Source of the DNA: Lates calcarifer
Taxonomy: Eukaryota; Chordata; Actinopteri; Centropomidae
Direction: 5' to 3'
NCBI RefSeq assembly: GCF_001640805.2
Contig: NC_066855.1
Coordinates: 724,621 to 788,620 of the forward strand
DNA length: 64,000 nucleotides
The notes below the pieces were generated by a model that saw only the letters and a list, made by a program, of their open reading frames with translations, was not told the DNA's origin and did no database searches. The stretch's first letter is position 1. Every line of letters starts with the position of its first letter. This document shows, one piece after another, positions 40,101-53,053 of the stretch. The position numbers and the translations under genes are program-made.

Positions 40101-40535
40101 GATTGGAGACAGAAACCACTGACAAACAAATGTCCAGCTCAGGACCAGTGTTGAGTATCTCAGTATCCCAGCATGGTGGTCCCCAGCAGGGGGCGCCTGT
40201 TCAAAACTGAGGTGTCATGAGATGTTAAAGCAAAGCATTTCTGCAACACAAAATGATCAGATGTTTATAGGTTTTCATCAACACTTGACCTGTTCAGGGC
40301 TCTAAAAGACGAAACAGTCATACATACACTCATACACAGCCTGTGAGGAGGCTGGTTCCTAACGTAAAAACCACACACACCAAACACTGATATGAAGCAG
40401 TAAGGTTTATGGAGCTCTCAGGTGCAGCAGTCTGAATGTCTAAATGCTGTTCATCTGTCATGTGTTGTGTTAAACGTGAACCTGTCCCGTCTCATTTCAG
40501 TACTGAAAGGAAAGAAGCTGAGTCTGCCAGCCTAA
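37134..40535 (+). CDS. kdelr2: KDEL endoplasmic reticulum retention receptor 2
   Basis: Five exons (37134-37224, 38642-38742, 38985-39143, 39727-39979, 40501-40535) join in phase into 212 residues, the usual length. The product is the seven-helix Golgi receptor that binds escaped ER proteins by their C-terminal KDEL and returns them in COPI vesicles. The sequence is near identical to vertebrate KDELR2 from [16 protein letters not shown] to [12 protein letters not shown]. Residues known from receptor structures are present: His12 (pH sensing), Arg47, Asp50, Trp120, Glu127, Tyr158, Arg159 and Arg169. The tail KGKKLSLPA carries the COPI-binding lysines. KDELR1 and KDELR3 differ at the N-terminus and the tail. 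No frameshift. The gene lies between mettl9 and zinc-finger gene B, all on the plus strand. Confidence 0.97.
38618..38631 (-). promoter_or_regulatory. CTCF-like motif in kdelr2 intron 1
   Basis: On the minus strand ACAGCAGAGGGCAC matches the CTCF core at 13 of 14 positions. It ends about 10 bases before exon 2. Confidence 0.35.
40183..40196 (+). promoter_or_regulatory. CTCF-like motif in kdelr2 intron 4
   Basis: CCAGCAGGGGGCGC is a full match to the CTCF core consensus CCASYAGRKGGCRS. It is the strongest of the four candidates here. Confidence 0.5.
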
Positions 40536-42344
40536 GTGCCAAAGAGGAGTATTTTGGCAGACTCAAAGCGGGGGATCGGAGGGGAGGTGGAGTGTTAGTG
40601 GACACCTCTGACACCCCCCACCCCCACCCCTCCACCACCACTTCCTCCTCTTCCCCTCCCGCCAGAGTAAGATGCCTGAGACAGAGAGCGAGTGGGAGCT
40701 GCTGACTGCAACTTCCTCTGATCCAGAATCAGTGGAATCAGATCACCTGCAGAGGCTGGTCCATGGCCTTTGGATTTCTGTTTGACGCATCTTGCCTTAA
40801 CTGTTTTTTATTACTCTGTATAAAGGAAGAAAAAAACAAGAAAAGTTTTCTACATAAAAACGCGTACTCTGAAGATTCGACACATTGGTGAATAAGAGGT
40901 GAAGATATAAAATGGCCTTTGATTTGGCATTGTATGATACTGAAGCGGACTTCTTGTGGTGGGATATTATTGACTCGAGCGTTTGTAATAGTATTTGCAA
41001 TGGAAATAAATGTGCATTGTTTTTCCTGAGTCAAGGTGGGGAGGAATTTGTTGAATCCTCATAACTTTGGTGGGCAAGTCATCCATGTTTTGCTCTTCTG
41101 TTTTTGAGCAGTATGCATTCCCATGTGTAAAGACTATCTCCTCTAGTTTCCCAAGCCTTTGGTAGAATATAAATCTAAGGTATATGCCATAATTTAATGT
41201 TCTTGTTTTTTTTTTAAAGGAACCCAGACAATAACAGTAACCTGACACCAATGAACTCTCATCACTGTAAATGGCTTTTTTCATTTGTATACCCCCATTC
41301 ATTACCCAACAAAGATACTTTATCACCTGTAATTACACATCATTGCCCAGCCCACGTATTTCAGGTGGTTCCTTTAAATATTTGAGATGAATAAATTCAC
41401 TGGTAATGTGCTGTATGTGACGTATCACTACAGAGATTTCATATTTCTTTTAGGTGCAGATGTATTTATTTTTTATCCTCCTGGTTTCCAATAAACAGAG
41501 TCCGTAGAATTGTCCACCTGTTGTGCATAATTTTAACCTCGGGAATGAATCTGTCTGTTGGACACACAATCCTATGAACACTGTTACAGTTAGTCCTCAA
41601 TAACTCTCAAGACACATCTGCTTCCATTTTAATGTTCATACAGATCATTCCAAGTTTCCTTTTTCATTTCTTACCAGAGCTTCTGCATGATGTTGCCACC
41701 ACAAATAAAGACTTAATGGGAAATATTTGTCTGCTGTGATTAAAATGGGGTTTAAGAGTACTCAGCTGATTTAGCATTGCACTCCAAGTGTAGCCTCAGA
41801 CTCAGCTGGCATCAGTTGAGGTGATCTTTAACAGTCCTTTGTGTTTACATTGTCGTGTACATTGTGTACATTGTGAGCCAGGAAATGCAGCTTAGCATGC
41901 ACCATTATTAAAACACCTCTTAAAATTGGGAAGCAGGGTTGTGTTCTGCCTTACAGCAGAGATTGGTGATTTTATGTACATTTGTTTTTGTCTGATATAT
42001 TTTCAATTAAAAACATGATTCAAAATATATTCAAATTTCTTGTATATGTAAAGAATCTTCAAAGATTCAATACTCTGTTAATGAATGCAACAAAATGTCA
42101 CTGCTCGTTGTGATATTATTGTCTATTATTCTTTGTGGTTCGGGGCTTGTGTGTGTTGGTCAGGGATGCAGGGAACAAGAGTGAACACGACTTGTGCTGG
42201 GAACCATCGAACAGATCAGTCAACCCGGAACAAAAACACCGTCGGACAAGCCGTTAGTTTCAGTCCAGAATTGCAAGTGGATAGTTAGCCTCACATTTAT
42301 CTGTTAAAGCTCAGCAAAACGAGTGCAGTGGATAAATAAACAGG
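40536..42344 (+). other. kdelr2 3' UTR and intergenic region before gene B
   Basis: No gene is recognised. The kdelr2 3' UTR probably runs through AATAAA at 41005-41010 and/or 41490-41495. The rest, to the gene B start, is AT-rich with no repeat that I can name. Confidence 0.5.
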
Positions 42345-45300
42345 ATGGAGGATAATTCAAAAGGAAAGTGTGAGTAAACATTCACCAAGTTCTCTAACAC
42401 TGACGGCCGCTAGCTAAACGGTAAGCTAACTGCTAGTGAAGCTAACTGCTAGAGAAGCTAACTGCTAGAACGAGCTAAAAGGAGGTAGAGTCAGCTGAAG
42501 CTGCCTAATGAATGACTTCTCATGAAATTACATAAATGTTTCGGTATGATTTAGTTACAGGGGTGTGTTCCATCGTTCATATACAAGTTTTTGTGAGGAA
42601 TAACTTTTAATATTCGCGGTTGAGTAAAGTTGAGATCAACAGTAAATCGAAATAATCGTTGGTGCTCGTTTTGCGTTCAGGTTCCTGCCTTCCTCTCTCT
42701 GCTCTGCGCCTCCTGGTCTCACCCCTTCAGCTGGTCTCAGCAGCAGTCTGGCAGACCATCCAGCACAAAGTTGTGGCCGATTATGGGATGCTGGAGGAGT
42801 TTGTTTCCATGGTTACAGACATTGTCCCGGAGCTGCTCACCATCCGCCAGAGGGCCCAGCTCACCCTGGGCCTCAGAGCGCGGGTGAGGAGGAGCAGTAG
42901 TTATTAACCACTGTTAATCACTGTATAATAACTGGATGAAGCGTTTGATGCCAGTGTTATGAAAATCTGTTGTTTGTGGTTTTAGCTTATCCTGGAGTTA
43001 TGTCAGTTTGAAGCCTCTGCTGACTCAGAGATTGTTCAGCCACACCTGGACAGGTTGCAGACCCTTACTGAGGCGTGGGCAATGGAGGTGAGTTCACATT
43101 GTCTGTATTATTTTTTAAGGTGCTGGTATACTGTAGGATGATCACTGTCTTGATTATATTCATGTCATGCTCTGCAGGCTGGTGCTACAAATGTGGAAGT
43201 ACCAAACTCAAACTTTGTGGATCTTGTTAAGAACATGCTGAAAAATCCTGACCAGAGGGAAAACTTCTTTCAGGTCAGTATTATTGTAGAACTTCTTTAA
43301 TACGTGAAGTGCAAAAAATGTATCAAAGATCTATTCACTAATAGTTTTCTCTTAACAGTCAACCATGTGTCAGTTTAGTAGCCAGACATTCTTTCATGCG
43401 TCTTTCAGAAAGTTTTCCCTGAAGAGTTTGGTCCCACATTTGATGAAGCACTTCACACCCTGATGTGGCTGCTTCTGTCCAGACTGGAAAAGTTTCTTCC
43501 TCTTCAAACTTTCCAACAGGTACATAACACATACATTGTTCCTATATCACTTTAAACCAATTTTGAATTTCTCTGTTCTGTAAAGTTGCCTTTTCATTTT
43601 CTTCAGGTTGCCTCTATGTTTGATGAGGTGTCCTCTGTTCTGGTGGACTGTCTGGAGTCTGCGTCTCGGTGTGAGGAGCTCAGAACTGTGCTGCAGTATC
43701 GAAAAGACCTCAGCCGACTGGATCACAATGGCAAGTTCTTATAGTTCCTAACTCATGTATTTCCTCACCTTTTTTTTTTTCCAAATGTCAGGTCTTAACA
43801 TTCCACTTCCTGTAATAAAAGTTTGCTTTGGTTCCATTTGGGGTGTAATAACAATATCAAAGCATAATATGTTTATTAACAACATATTTCTCCCTTTTCA
43901 GACGGCTCCTTGGATTATACCTGCATTATTTCAGCTCTCAAACTTCCCACTACGAAAAGAACGGAGACACATAAAACACACACAGAGCATCAGACAAGTG
44001 AGGTCAGGACTGACTACATTGAAAATGTAAACCTCCCTCAGTGTCAAGCAGAGGATGCATCTCGCCTTCTAAAACAATGCTATGTTAAGCTAGAGAGACT
44101 TGAAACACCGCTGTTATCACAGTCTCGAGCTGTGAGACGAAACAGAGGCCTGAAGATGAAAAAGATTCTGCTGAGAGAGAAAAGAGGAGTTTGTAAAGAG
44201 GCCCTCTCTGCCTGTAAACCTGCCTCCAGGAAAACAAAACCACCCAGTAGGGCTCCACCAGACGTCTCTGACTGTGAGGATTTAGGCAGCTCATATATGG
44301 CTCCTATCAGTCACTGCAGTGATGATGACTCATGGTCTTTCTACTCTGATGAGGACTCTCGCCATAACACTGCTAGTGGCAGTGCCAGTATGGCTGATTC
44401 GTGGTCTCACTACTCAGATGATGCCTCTTCCTTGGTGACTGCTGTCAGTAGTCCCACTGGATTTGATTCATCATCTGGTTTGTCAGATGAGGACCTTCCC
44501 CTCATGGGTCCTAAAATTTTATCAGCTTCTAGCAGAAAGCTGGGCGTCTCTGATATCAAAGGTAGCACTCCCAAAAAAAAAGGTAAAGTTTACTGCTTTA
44601 TCTGTAAGGAGCATGTAAGTACAGGCCTAAAGAGTCACATGAAAACCCACTTTCCCACTGGTGACTACGCCTGCCCTCGATGCGACAGCAGATTTAAACT
44701 CTTCTCATCTTTTAAGATGCACATGTGTAGAACCTGCTATGAGTACAGTAAGCAGCAGGTAGATCCGGAGAAGCCGGATGAAGCCAAGAATCTTTACAAA
44801 TGTGACAAATGCCAGGAGGCGTTCAGGTACCAAGTTTCACTGGAAAGACACAAACTAACCCACAATGAACTGTACTGCAGTGTGTGTAGGAAAGTGTTGC
44901 GAGACACGGCGACGTTGGCCAGGCACAAGGCCTCACACACTCTGTTTCAGTGTACCCGGTGTGAGGAGACCTTCACTCTGTTCATGCCCTTACTCAGACA
45001 CTGCGAAAACATCCATAACATCAGTCGACCGTTTAAATGCAACCACTGTCCGAAAACATTACCCAAGCTCCGCTTCTTAATCCTACATGAGTGGACTCAT
45101 ACAGGTCATCTGCCAGTTCCAGTGTGCTCAGTGTGGCTGTAGATTCAAGTCCGACGCAGATCTCATTTACCACGAAAGAGTCCACACAAAAGAGAAACCC
45201 TACCTGTGCGCAGAGTGTGGCAAGACTTTCTCCCAGAACTCCAATCTCCTGCGGCACCTGAATCTCATCCACAGCGAGTTTCGAGATGAGAAGAGGCACG

Positions 45301-45734
45301 CTTGCTCCCAGTGTGAGAAATCCTTTAAAGAGAAAGGATCCCTTAAAAAACACCAGAGGACCAAACACTTGAATGAGCTGTTCCGTCATCCGTGCCCGTA
45401 CTGTGGAAAGATAGTCTCTGCAACTACACTCGCCAGACATAAACTCATGCATACGGGGGAGAGACCTTTCAAATGCACCGTGCCCGAATGTGACAAGCAC
45501 TTCAGGTCGACTTCTGAGGTGAAGAAGCATGTCCTTATACAACATACAACAGAGAGACCATATAAATGTGACGTCTGTGGAAAGGGCTTTATAAAAATGT
45601 GTTTTCTCAACGCCCATGCTAAAATACACTCAGGAGAAAAGCCATTTGTTTGTCAAATCTGTGGAAAGGCTTTCCCCAAGCTCTACAGCATGCAGAGACA
45701 CAAAAAGCTGGTACATTCATTTGTAACACATTAA
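42345..45734 (+). CDS. Zinc-finger gene B: TIN2-N-like domain plus 13 zinc fingers (about 830 residues)
   Basis: Exons 42345-42369, 42681-42883, 42986-43087, 43178-43273, 43409-43519, 43607-43730 and 43902-45734. Residues 1 to about 220 form a helical domain: SALRLLVSPLQLVSAAVWQ, VPELLTIRQRAQLTLGLRAR, LILELC and TLMWLLLSRLEKFLPLQ. It resembles the N-terminus of TIN2 (TINF2_N, TRFH-like), which in shelterin contacts TPP1 and TRF2. A linker has a basic NRGLKMK patch and two SWS(F/H)YSD(E/D) repeats. About 13 fingers follow; the second is C2HC (HMCRTC), followed by QQVDPEKPDEAKN. A likely nuclear DNA-binding regulator; target unknown. One extra base at about 45116 breaks finger 7 between HTGHLP and FQCAQCG; without it the last exon is exactly in phase. 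The intron after 43730 starts with GC (TG/GCAAGT) rather than GT. Confidence 0.82.
42424..42467 (+). repeat. Short tandem repeat GCTAACTGCTAG(T/A)GAA, about 2.8 copies
   Basis: A 16-base unit is repeated almost perfectly in intron 1 of gene B, with copies starting at 42424, 42440 and 42456. Confidence 0.8.
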
Positions 45735-45938
45735 CCCTGCATGGTAGGAATTCTCTGTTAAACAGTGTGTGCCATGAGAGTCACTTTAAAACATTTTGAG
45801 ACAAACCATTGATAGTATTTGCACTGGATGAGGCTAGCAGCTCAAGGCACCATTAGCCATTACTAGCATAGCACACCTGAATCACTGACCAACTGTCGGC
45901 AGTAGAGCTGCACTGAGGATAGTGTAGACGATGTGTGA

Positions 45939-45944
45939 AATAAA
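45939..45944 (+). other. Candidate polyadenylation signal of gene B
   Basis: AATAAA about 205 bases past the stop codon of gene B, well before gene C. Confidence 0.45.
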
Positions 45945-46638
45945 AAGATGGTATCTGTGGTTCTCCTTCTTTTATTTTGATCTTGTTTAAACTATTCATC
46001 ATATGTCTGACAGTGTTATAGGAGTGCAATGCTAACGTGGTGGCATAATCTCAAATATTAGATCAGTCAGGTCTGCTTTTATTCACACTGAATATAATTT
46101 GTTATTAATGTGTTCTGTCACAGTTGTCAGCAGGAATCAAAAAAGGAAAAAATATGGTTCGATCTTCAGATGTGGCAGACTGTCTCGCTTTCACCTAAAA
46201 GTATTATTGAGAAGGCTGCATCAGCCTAATTACACATTGCATATAAAATATTACAGGCTGACATTTCATCTATGATTTAATTATTTGAAAATAGTTTCAT
46301 TAACAACCATGTACCACATTCACACATAACATACAAACAGTTGCAAAGGGTTTTTTTGTAATATTATATTTTTTGAAACACAAAAGGTGCATCACGGGTA
46401 AACAGGTGTAGAGAGAAAACGGAGAGGGGAAAACGACGATGCGGAACTAATGAAGCTTCGCTGCCTGAAGTCGGATTGTTATTCCAGACGGACTGCAAGG
46501 CAACCGTTGACGCACAAAGATTGGTTGTGTTGTATCGGTCTCTTGGATTCAGTCACCTTAAAATTAATTTGTTTGACTTCGGTCGAGCGGCAGACATTAT
46601 TCCCCCAGACTGTAATGTAACTCTGATAAGACGCAGGG

Positions 46639-49600
46639 ATGGAAGGAGGTATTTCCGAGTTACCAGGTGAGTCTAAACGGTCACAGACCAATTTGTTTAG
46701 CTAGGCCGCAACACAGCCCGCGCGCGGGAATAGCATTGCTAACTTTGTCGATAAATGCTTGTTTTATGATAAATTACTACCCGTCGCATTTAAATCGAAT
46801 TTGGGCTAACACGGATGTCCCCGGATTCACCCTACTACAGACAGGACAAGCTAGGTTAATTATCAGACGTCCATTTAGCTGCAGTTTGGGGATTCGTGCT
46901 AATGCTAAGTATCGGCTTTGCTGTCTTAGCTAATGCTGACGCTAGCTACAGGCAACCGAGTGTATGTTAGCTGTTCACGGGGTTTCTGTTGCTACATGGA
47001 AGAACTGCGGTAGTCCTTTAACAGTAGTTTAAACATATATTTGCGTGGTTTGTGTTTGGAATATATTAATAAATCAGTGTGTCACCTTCTCTGATATGTT
47101 AGCATTTTGACATGTAGCATAGGGTTCTATCTTTTTCACGGAAATGCAAGCAGATACACATCCGTCGCAACCAGAGCTTGACATATAAGAAAAACAAAAT
47201 CCTTCATCTGTCATTGTAGGTTGGTCTTCAGATTATAGATTTATGATGCAAGCGCACTAACTATAGGTAAACAATACCATGGATTAAACTGAGATACTGG
47301 TTAACACTAATGACCAACTGAAATGCTAATGTTAGGCTCTGGTTTTACAGGTTTTACAGATAATGCTCATGTTTGACTGCCGTGTATGAAACCTATTCTG
47401 CTTCAGAACATTAAAAATAACTGCATTACAGAACAGTTGAAGTGTGAGCTGTAGAAATTGTCTGTCTCCTGTGTTTCTGCTTCGGGTGTTATTACATCTG
47501 AGTCACTGTGCTAACACCAACCACCAGGTTCTCAGAGAGAGACCTGTTGGCAATTTTTGATAATCTCAGAGGGACGTTTAAGCAGTGGCTTCACTCAAAC
47601 AAACATGTCTGAGTATCTTTCCCTCTAGATATTTTTGGATTCTTTGCCCAGGTTTTGAGATACCCTTCTCTGACACTAGTATCCCAATAAAATGAAGAGA
47701 TGTGTGGTGCTCATGCCACTATAAATTTAGATTTGGGAAAATTCACAGCGACATTTCTTTCCTAAAATAGTATGAGGGACCTTGCTGTTTTGTGTAAAAT
47801 ATTGTCATGTCATCTACAAAACATCTCCAGTCTCAATTGCTGGAGCAACCACCAATTGCTGTTGTTGTCGTTTAATTATTTCTATGTCATCCTGTCAAAC
47901 ATATCTGTAATATTTATTCCCGTTTGCAGGTCCCTCTTTTCCCCTCTCCACTCTGCGCCTCCTGGTCCCACCGATCCGGCTGGTCTCAGCAGCGATCTGG
48001 CAAACAGTGGAGCAGAAAATTGTGTCGGATTATGGGCTGCTTGAGGAGTTTGTATTTATGGTCACAGAGATTGTTCCACAGCTTCTCTCCACGAGGCAGC
48101 GGGCCGAGCTCATTCTGGGTCTAAGAGCAAGGGTAAGGAAGAGTTGCAGTTCTCTTCAGATATTGCTGTTTCATCGTGATAGATCGCTTTTAAATGTGGT
48201 CAAGTTTTGGAGGGTCATTGGACATTCTTCTTTGCATCCTGTACTTCTCACCTGTTGCAAAAATCCTATCAGTACCTCTGTACTGTCATCTTGTTATCCA
48301 GAGAACAAACACACACTGTTTTAGAGTGGTGAACAGGCCTTTACTATATAATCTTCTCCTGTAATATTAGTTGTTTTAAAACTTGTGCTGTCTTTGTTTT
48401 GCATTGCTCTGTTGGGAGTTTTTCTTGAGGAAAAACAATGCATCGAACTGTATAATCAAGCCATTTTCTGTCAGCACGACAGGTTGATTAATCAGAAATG
48501 TGTCTGACTGTTAGCAGTAAATAGCAGGCAGATGAGCATTTTTCTCCGAATCACTCGTTCATTATTGCTGCTGGCCTCTGATTACAGCTGATCCTGGAGT
48601 TGTGTCGCTCTGAAGAGACTGCTGACCTGCAGATTATTCAACCACATCTTGACCGAATGCAGAGCCTCAGATCTCTGTGGAATGTGGAGGTGCGTTTAAA
48701 CCTGCATTCAACTACATGACATGTCTGGACTGTTTTTTTTGCGGTTAGGTTTTCACTGCTGTTTTACCAGTGCTGAATAATTGCTTTTAGTATAGTGTTT
48801 CTTTCTTATTTTGGTTACCTGTTATTAGTTTTTCTGATATAATTTAAAATTAAGTCACAGGAGACAAATCTGCCAGTCTAAACCATCTTTTTTTTTTTTT
48901 TCAGACTGAAAATGCAGAACAAGACGTATGTGACTCTCATTTCATGCGTCTTGTCCAAAATCTACTGAGAGATCCTGAAGAGAGAAGAAACTTTTTCCAG
49001 GTATTTTTTGTTTGTCTACTTCTGTGCATATAGATTTATAGTAAATATATATTTCATCTGTCAAAGGTGATTGCTGAAGTTTACATTTCACTAAGAATCA
49101 TTTGTGTTATGATATGATCTTGTTTGAATATGTATGGTTTGTATGGACGGCTCAGAGATTAATGGATTTCTTTGTGTCCCAGGATGTTTTCCCAGGAGAC
49201 TTTGGCCCCACATATGACAAAGCAATCCAGACTCTGATGTGGCTCTTTCTGTCCAGGACTTGAAAAACTTCTTCCCACCCAAACTCTCCAACAGGTAAAC
49301 CTTGCTCTTGTTTTTGCTTTGACTTTCAAAGTCTATGTCTGTTACAACACAGGCTTTTGTTACAGTGTCATCTCAGAAAAATGTGAGATGTTTTATTGTG
49401 CAGTTTCAGGAATCACCCGACATTGAGGAAATGCAGTGCTGTTGCCTCACATTAATTTTCAGTTTCTCTTTGTCAGATTGCATCTTTGCTCAGCAACGCC
49501 TCATCTGTTCTAAGTGAATGCATGGAGACTTTTGCTCAACCACAGGAGCTAAAAACCTTACTGGACACTCAGAAAGACCTCAGTCAGTTAGACGACATCG

Positions 49601-51845
49601 GTGAGCTTCTTCAGGATTACAATGGTCTATTCACAGAATGTAAAAGATATGATTTTATTTAATTTTCAATTACACAGTAGGACTCAAATATTATAACGTG
49701 TCTTTTTCATCTGCAATGGCTTTACTTGTCATTTTAACAAATAGTATCTCATTACTAATCTGATTTCTTTTCAGAATCTTTCATTGTTGACAGCGGCATC
49801 TTGTCAGCTCTGTGTCTCCCTCCTGTGGAAAGAGTTGTGATCGTCAATGAACAAACAGAAACGGATGCAGAGAGCGGACTTGTCTATACGGTGTGCACAG
49901 AGATGGAGGTGGAATCTGAGAACAAAGAGGTGTACGTGGAGGGAACTGGGAACTCAGCGGAATGTGTGCAAACCCAGTGGTTTGGTCTCGGCGGTGAGGT
50001 GAAAGCAGAAATGGACGCTGTGGTGGTTGCTGATCCCGCCGAAGGCCCCGAGGCCAGCGAGAGTGAAATGGCCGACGAACACCACGACGACCAGTCTGGA
50101 ACTCTGATGATTGGGGAGGACGGCCAGGTGACTGTGCTGGACGGCGTGGAGAAAAAACCAGGCAGACGTGGAAGGAAAAAGAAACGACCTGTAGATGAAG
50201 ACTTTGAAGTGCAAAGCAGAACAAGGGGTCGACACGAGGAACCAGAATTCAGCGTCTGGAAAAGACCAGAGCGAAAGAACCGAGGACTCAAGATGAAAGG
50301 TTACCTGTCGCAGTGGAGAAAATCAGGAAAGACTCAGGGCAGTAATGCTGCAAACAGTAGCCCTAAAAAGTTTGCCAGATCCCAAGGTTCAACCAAAGGC
50401 AACGACTTGGACGAGAGAACATGCAAAGTGTGCGGGCAAGGTGGTGAGTCGCGCCAAGTTCTTAGAGCGGCACATGAACCGACACTCAGAGGAGCTCCCT
50501 TTTTCTTGTCCTGTGTGTAAGAGGTTTTATAAGAGCTTGCGTTACTTACAGCAACACAAATGTCAGAGTGTGGCAAAAGCAAAGACTGGCAGGAAGGCAG
50601 AGGAACAAGAGGCTCCAGCAGACGAAGGGTGAACAATCATCCAGTGGGATTCCCTGTGAGGCAACCAATGAAGAGCAGCCATCAGACAACATAGACCAGG
50701 ACCCAGATTACTCCCCCTCTGGAGAGAGGAGGTCCTGCAAAGAATCAGGACAGAAAAGCCCAGAGGGAAACAAAAGTGTGATAGAAGGTCCGTTCTACTG
50801 TCCTCACTGCAGCGTCGAGTTCAAGTGCAAACAGACTTTTAGGTTCCATTTAAGAAACATTTGCTACAGCGAGCAACAGGTGGATCCCGAGAAGCCCGAG
50901 GATGTCAAACACTGCTTCAGGTGTGATGAATGTGACAAGGCATTTAAGTACAAATCAACACTGGACTCCCACAAACAAACTCACAACCCGCTCTACTGTG
51001 AGGTGTGTATGAAACTGGTACGTGACCCGGAGGCGTTGGCGATGCACAAAGAATCCCACACGCCATTTCAGTGTAACCAGTGTGAGGAGAACTTCCCTGT
51101 GTTCAAGGCCCTTCACAAGCACTACATCGACGTCCATAATCCCACCGAACCTTTTACCTGCACCCACTGTCAGACTACTTTTGCCAGTTTGAAACGTTTC
51201 ATCAGACATGAGTGGAAACACACTGGTTACCAGCCGTTTCAGTGCCCTCACTGCAGTAAAAGATTCAGATCGTACTCCGACCTCGTGGAACACCAGAAAA
51301 AACACACCAAGGCGTACCCGTTTCTCTGCTGGGAGTGCGGCAAGAAATTCAGGCACGGCGTAACGCTGACGAGGCACGTGGAGCGCGTGCATCACGCCGG
51401 CGAGCCTGTCACCGAGAAACCCATTCCAACCTTCACCTGCGCTCAGTGCGGAAAGACCTTCACCTCCAGAAGATGCCTTCTGAAACACGACAATTTCCAT
51501 CACAAAGGGCTGCGTTTCCCCTGCGAGCACTGTGGGAAGGGATTCTTTGGCAAGGACGCGTTGGTGAGGCACACTTTGATCCACACGGGCGAACGGCCTT
51601 TCAAGTGCGACGACTGCGAAAAGTCCTTCAGATCTGCTGCAGAGTTAAAGATACACAGGAGATACCACACTGGGGAAAGACCATTTAAATGCAACGTCTG
51701 TGAAAAAGGTTTTGTCCAGTCCTGCTTCCTGACCTTACACATGAGAACCCACACAGGAGAGAGACCGTATGTTTGTACAGTGTGTAATAAGGGCTTCTCA
51801 AGCTTGCATGGTCTAAAAAGACACAGGAGGCTTGTTCATGCGTAG
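46639..51845 (+). CDS. Zinc-finger gene C: TIN2-N-like domain plus 14 zinc fingers (about 910 residues)
   Basis: Exons 46639-46666, 47930-48132, 48588-48689, 48905-49000, 49183-49294, 49477-49600 and 49775-51845. The ATG at 46639 (MEGGISELP) was chosen because only its frame enters exon 2 correctly and it parallels the short first exons of genes A and B. The N-terminal domain has STLRLLVPPIRLVSAAIWQ, VPQLLSTRQRAELILGLRAR and LILELC, resembling TIN2 (TINF2_N). An acidic linker with PGRRGRKKKRP (likely nuclear signal) and NRGLKMK precedes about 14 fingers. One ends HLRNIC (C2HC) and is followed by QQVDPEKPEDVK, as in gene B. Extra bases occur at 49256-49257 (exon 5 is 112 bases, paralogs 111), within GGG at 50434-50436, and within GGG at 50627-50629. 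Removing all three gives one open frame to the stop. Probably a working gene with sequence errors. Confidence 0.82.
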
Positions 51846-52216
51846 ATAATAACATGATACAAATTCCCAAGTGTTCTGTTTGATGTTCCCTAATTGAAGG
51901 AGGTCAGAGGTCAGCATCAGCTGAAAACCAGAACTTGAGGAACTGTTGAAGATTAATCTCTTGCTCAAAGACACTTCAGCTGTGTGGACTCTGACTGAGG
52001 TGGGGAATTAAAACAAGGTTTTCCAGTTGAAGTTTCCACATCATTATCTCTGCGGCTGTCACAGCCTGCATTGTTAGGAGCTGTGTAATTGTATAGTGCA
52101 TTATAAAAATGTAACTTTGTATTTTTTACAGAAATATTTGCTGTAGTTCTACATAAGATTTGTATGTATAAATGAAATGAACCTTAATTCCTTTAGGAAT
52201 TCATTTCTTTTTCTTG

Positions 52217-52222
52217 AATAAA
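52217..52222 (+). other. Candidate polyadenylation signal of gene C
   Basis: AATAAA about 370 bases past the stop codon. Confidence 0.45.
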
Positions 52223-53041
52223 TTGACCATTTGATTCCAGGTGTCATTTGATTTACTCAGGAGAGAGGTCGTTCATGTTATTTTGAACATTTAAATGGTT
52301 TGTTTGTTGTTTTTTGGTACACAGAATATTGACCTGCATATAGTACAGGAGCATTTACAAGTAATAACTGATGAATAATTAATTATCTGGAATAGTGGAA
52401 GATGAGTATCTGCCTTGTAACCAGCAAACAACCAAAGTTTAATGTCTGGTTTTATTTGTCTTTACAGTGTACAGCCATTTTTCCTTAAGATATTTTAACA
52501 CAGTAGAAAAAGCACAAGTTTAAATAAGAAAACATGAGTAGGCTCCATGCAGCTGGAGCCATTATTAATGTACAGAATATATTCTCCTTAAAACACTATC
52601 ACAGAGTTTGACTCAGGAAGAGGAGGGATTACCCAGAACATGTCAGTCAAAACAGGAGAGGTACAGCTGTAATTAATTACACTGATGATGATGATGATCA
52701 GCTCAGGTGTTGTAAACGTGGTGTTGGCGCTGCTTTCTATGACAGGTAAAGGTAAGGGAGAACTCATTAACGTTAAGTATGATGAAGTATTATTCAGAGC
52801 GTGGTCAGCTTTATAATTTAAACCCTCGGCATTTTCGAAGCACGTTTTTTTGCTAATTTCATTCAACAATACTCGAGTTAAAACACACGGTTCTGAGCGT
52901 GAATGGATAACCGAATCAATAATGGGTAATACTGTAGCTCAGAAAACACTTGTATGAAAACAGTGCTTGCATGAATTAATGTTTTTATTTATTTATTTAC
53001 AATGCATCTTATGTGCGAGTAAAGTAACTATACGCAACCCG

Positions 53042-53046
53042 AAAAA
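53042..53046 (-). terminator. Polymerase III terminator of the tRNA gene
   Basis: A run of five T on the minus strand just after the tRNA 3' end, the usual RNA polymerase III stop. Confidence 0.85.
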
Positions 53047-53053
53047 GACGATT

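Larger units (their letters stand above)
51846..53053. other. Gene C 3' UTR and intergenic region before the tRNA
   Basis: The first 380 bases are the probable 3' UTR of gene C. From there to the tRNA I see no gene or named repeat, only a short GAT repeat near 52684-52697. Confidence 0.5.

Noticed and set aside
46476..46670. 64-codon open frame (MLFQTDCK...) as the first exon of gene C
   Set aside because: It leaves the exon in the wrong phase for exon 2. The ATG at 46639, in another frame, joins correctly and matches the short first exons of genes A and B.
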